This document shows, in pieces, positions 6,612 through 7,881 of a stretch of 7,881 bases of DNA. How positions within the stretch are numbered: position 1 is the first letter of the stretch; every line of letters starts with the position of its first letter. The notes beneath the pieces are model-generated. The model was not told where the DNA came from and ran no database searches. It worked only from the letters and a program-made list of their open reading frames with translations. The stretch comes from Bacteroidales bacterium (GTDB lineage Bacteria; Bacteroidota; Bacteroidia; Bacteroidales; P3). A program made the translations under genes and the position numbers. Where the stretch lies: positions 1 through 7,881 of the forward strand of contig JAGBSA010000149.1 of assembly GCA_017632095.1 (NCBI GenBank). Direction: 5' to 3'.

Positions 6612-7881
6612 TCTCAAAGGCGAAAATCTTAATGTAAAGCTATATGTTCCGGAACTTGGAACGTGATATTTCTTTATAGCTTGTGGTCCGCAACTTCCGT
6701 TGCCTAATCCTCTTTGAACATAATCAAAATGTGTGTAAACCTCACTTCTTGGAGTCATTTCCCAAGGGTGAAGAACTTCTTTTATGAAATCGGTGTCATC
6801 ATAGTGCAACATAGAGAATGCAATAGGGCTTTCAGCCTCTATTTTCAAGCCTTTGTTTGCGCCTTTCTTGTAAAGAGAGATTTCTCTCATCTCTTGACGG
6901 TTTCCACATGATTGAGGGTGAGCGTAAGGCGTAAACATATCGCTTACGGTTGTTGAATAACGGCTTACAAATGATGCTTCTTGTCTATCGTTGTAGTTTT
7001 CCCAAGGTCCCTTTGCGTAATAATCTATCTCTTCAAAGTCTTTTGAGAAAATCATTCCTACACCTAATCTTCTTAATTCCTCAACAATAGGATTCATTGT
7101 TACTTTCATATCCACTATGTTGTTAGAATAGATCGTGTATTCAATGGTGTAAGGGCATTTTTCGGAAGTTGTGCTTACCTTTACATTGGCTTTTGTTTTT
7201 TCTTTGTTGAAAGTGATTTCAAAAGTGCTTGCTATATCGCTTGAAATGCTGTCTCCATGTCTGTCATTCTCTATCCAACGATTATTATTGTAACGAGGAG
7301 AGCCTTTTCTGTCTGTTATCACATCACAATCTGCATACTTCCAAGAAATAATTTCGCCATTTGCTTTATCAAAACTTATCTTAAATCCTTTGTTTTCAAG
7401 AGTGATTTGCTTTTCATCTTCTATTACATTGAATTTATCGTTGCTTTCAGCCACAGGAGCCAAACTATTGTTTCTCTTATTCAAAGCAAATTGAGCTTGA
7501 GCCATTTCATAGCCTGATTTTGCCCAAAGATTAGCTTGCTTAAATCTTGCTTGAATATTGATAAAGCTTTCTTTTGTTTGATCAAGGTTTAGATCGAATG
7601 GAAGTTTTATTCTTAATGTGTCGTTTGGTTTAAGAGCTGGTAATTCAACTCTGCCTTTGAAGATTTCATATCCGTTTTCTTCTATTTGGTAATCAAGATA
7701 AAATCCTGCCAAGTCTATGAAATCGTATTTGTTAAGTATGGTTAGTTCTTGCGAATCTTTGTCAAAAGAAAGGAATTTGATGTATTGATACACTTGTTTT
7801 ACTTCTGCAAGTTTGTCATTCCACTCTCTATCGGCTCTAATTATGCCATTGTTCATAAAATTGCCTTGATGAGGACCGGGA
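6609..7881 (-). CDS. GH2 beta-galactosidase, C-terminal part (5' end outside window)
   Basis: The frame is open to the right edge, so this is the last 423 residues of a LacZ-type glycoside hydrolase that hydrolyses beta-galactosides. The first visible residues (GPHQGNFMNNGIIRADRE) are the end of the GH2 catalytic barrel, matching the LacZ region that leads into NGLV..DR. Next come a beta-sandwich domain (about 30-135) and the large C-terminal beta-galactosidase domain (about 155-420) with RWIEND (201-206), GPWENY (291-296), DMFTPYAHPQSCGNR (314-328) and QRGLGNGSCGP (389-399). These correspond to LacZ GPWENY and EMYVPYIFPQENG. The ATG at 7856 lies inside the conserved barrel end and is not the true start. 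The catalytic Glu residues and any signal peptide are outside the window, so export, and specificity beyond beta-galactosidase-like, cannot be judged. It converges on the DUF2400 gene with no space between the stop codons. Confidence 0.93.
   Translation of the reverse strand, partial: PGPHQGNFMNNGIIRADREWNDKLAEVKQVYQYIKFLSFDKDSQELTILNKYDFIDLAGFYLDYQIEENGYEIFKGRVELPALKPNDTLRIKLPFDLNLDQTKESFINIQARFKQANLWAKSGYEMAQAQFALNKRNNSLAPVAESNDKFNVIEDEKQITLENKGFKISFDKANGEIISWKYADCDVITDRKGSPRYNNNRWIENDRHGDSISSDIASTFEITFNKEKTKANVKVSTTSEKCPYTIEYTIYSNNIVDMKVTMNPIVEELRRLGVGMIFSKDFEEIDYYAKGPWENYNDRQEASFVSRYSTTVSDMFTPYAHPQSCGNRQEMREISLYKKGANKGLKIEAESPIAFSMLHYDDTDFIKEVLHPWEMTPRSEVYTHFDYVQRGLGNGSCGPQAIKKYHVPSSGTYSFTLRFSPLR

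Noticed and set aside
7854..7856. ATG as the start of the beta-galactosidase-like gene
   Set aside because: The frame stays open to 7881 and the eight codons before it (PGPHQGNF) continue the conserved end of the GH2 barrel, so this Met is internal.

Overview
The window looks like a piece of a Bacteroidota (probably Bacteroidales) chromosome. This rests on the AT-rich sequence, exact TAnnTTTG-type -7 promoter elements, the absence of obvious Shine-Dalgarno sequences, and the gene set: a GH3/serine-hydrolase fusion, a DUF2400 (TIGR02757-like) protein and a GH2 beta-galactosidase. No mobile element, CRISPR array, rRNA or tRNA gene was seen. Genes are packed tightly and no stretch over about 90 bases lacks a gene.

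Layout: on the minus strand, read from 2758 down to 1, lies a compact run of an M17 leucyl aminopeptidase, then pdxA (vitamin B6 synthesis), then the first 52 codons of ligA (NAD-dependent DNA ligase), which leaves the window at its left edge. The spacings are 4 bp and then a 17-bp overlap, so they are probably co-transcribed, although the three functions are not obviously related. An 84-bp divergent intergenic region (2759-2842) carries two mirror-image TATCTTTG elements and feeds this run and a plus-strand pair. The pair is a 985-residue exported fusion of a NagZ-type GH3 beta-N-acetylglucosaminidase with a beta-lactamase-fold serine hydrolase, followed by a DUF2400 protein that probably starts at TTG. 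The pair then meets, stop codon against stop codon, the 3' part of a minus-strand GH2 beta-galactosidase whose 5' end lies beyond the right edge.

The most biologically interesting gene is the fusion. In Bacillus subtilis, NagZ and the separate beta-lactamase-family amidase AmiE act in sequence to rescue muropeptides shed from the cell wall. Here both activities appear to sit in one exported polypeptide. At the DNA level three small structures stand out: a four-unit 21-bp tandem repeat running across the start of the DUF2400 gene, a 27-bp duplication that gives pdxA two in-frame ATGs with identical upstream sequence, and the 9-bp inverted repeat that forms the two divergent promoter cores. The window is otherwise ordinary housekeeping and carbohydrate-metabolism sequence; I do not see a convincing wholly new system.
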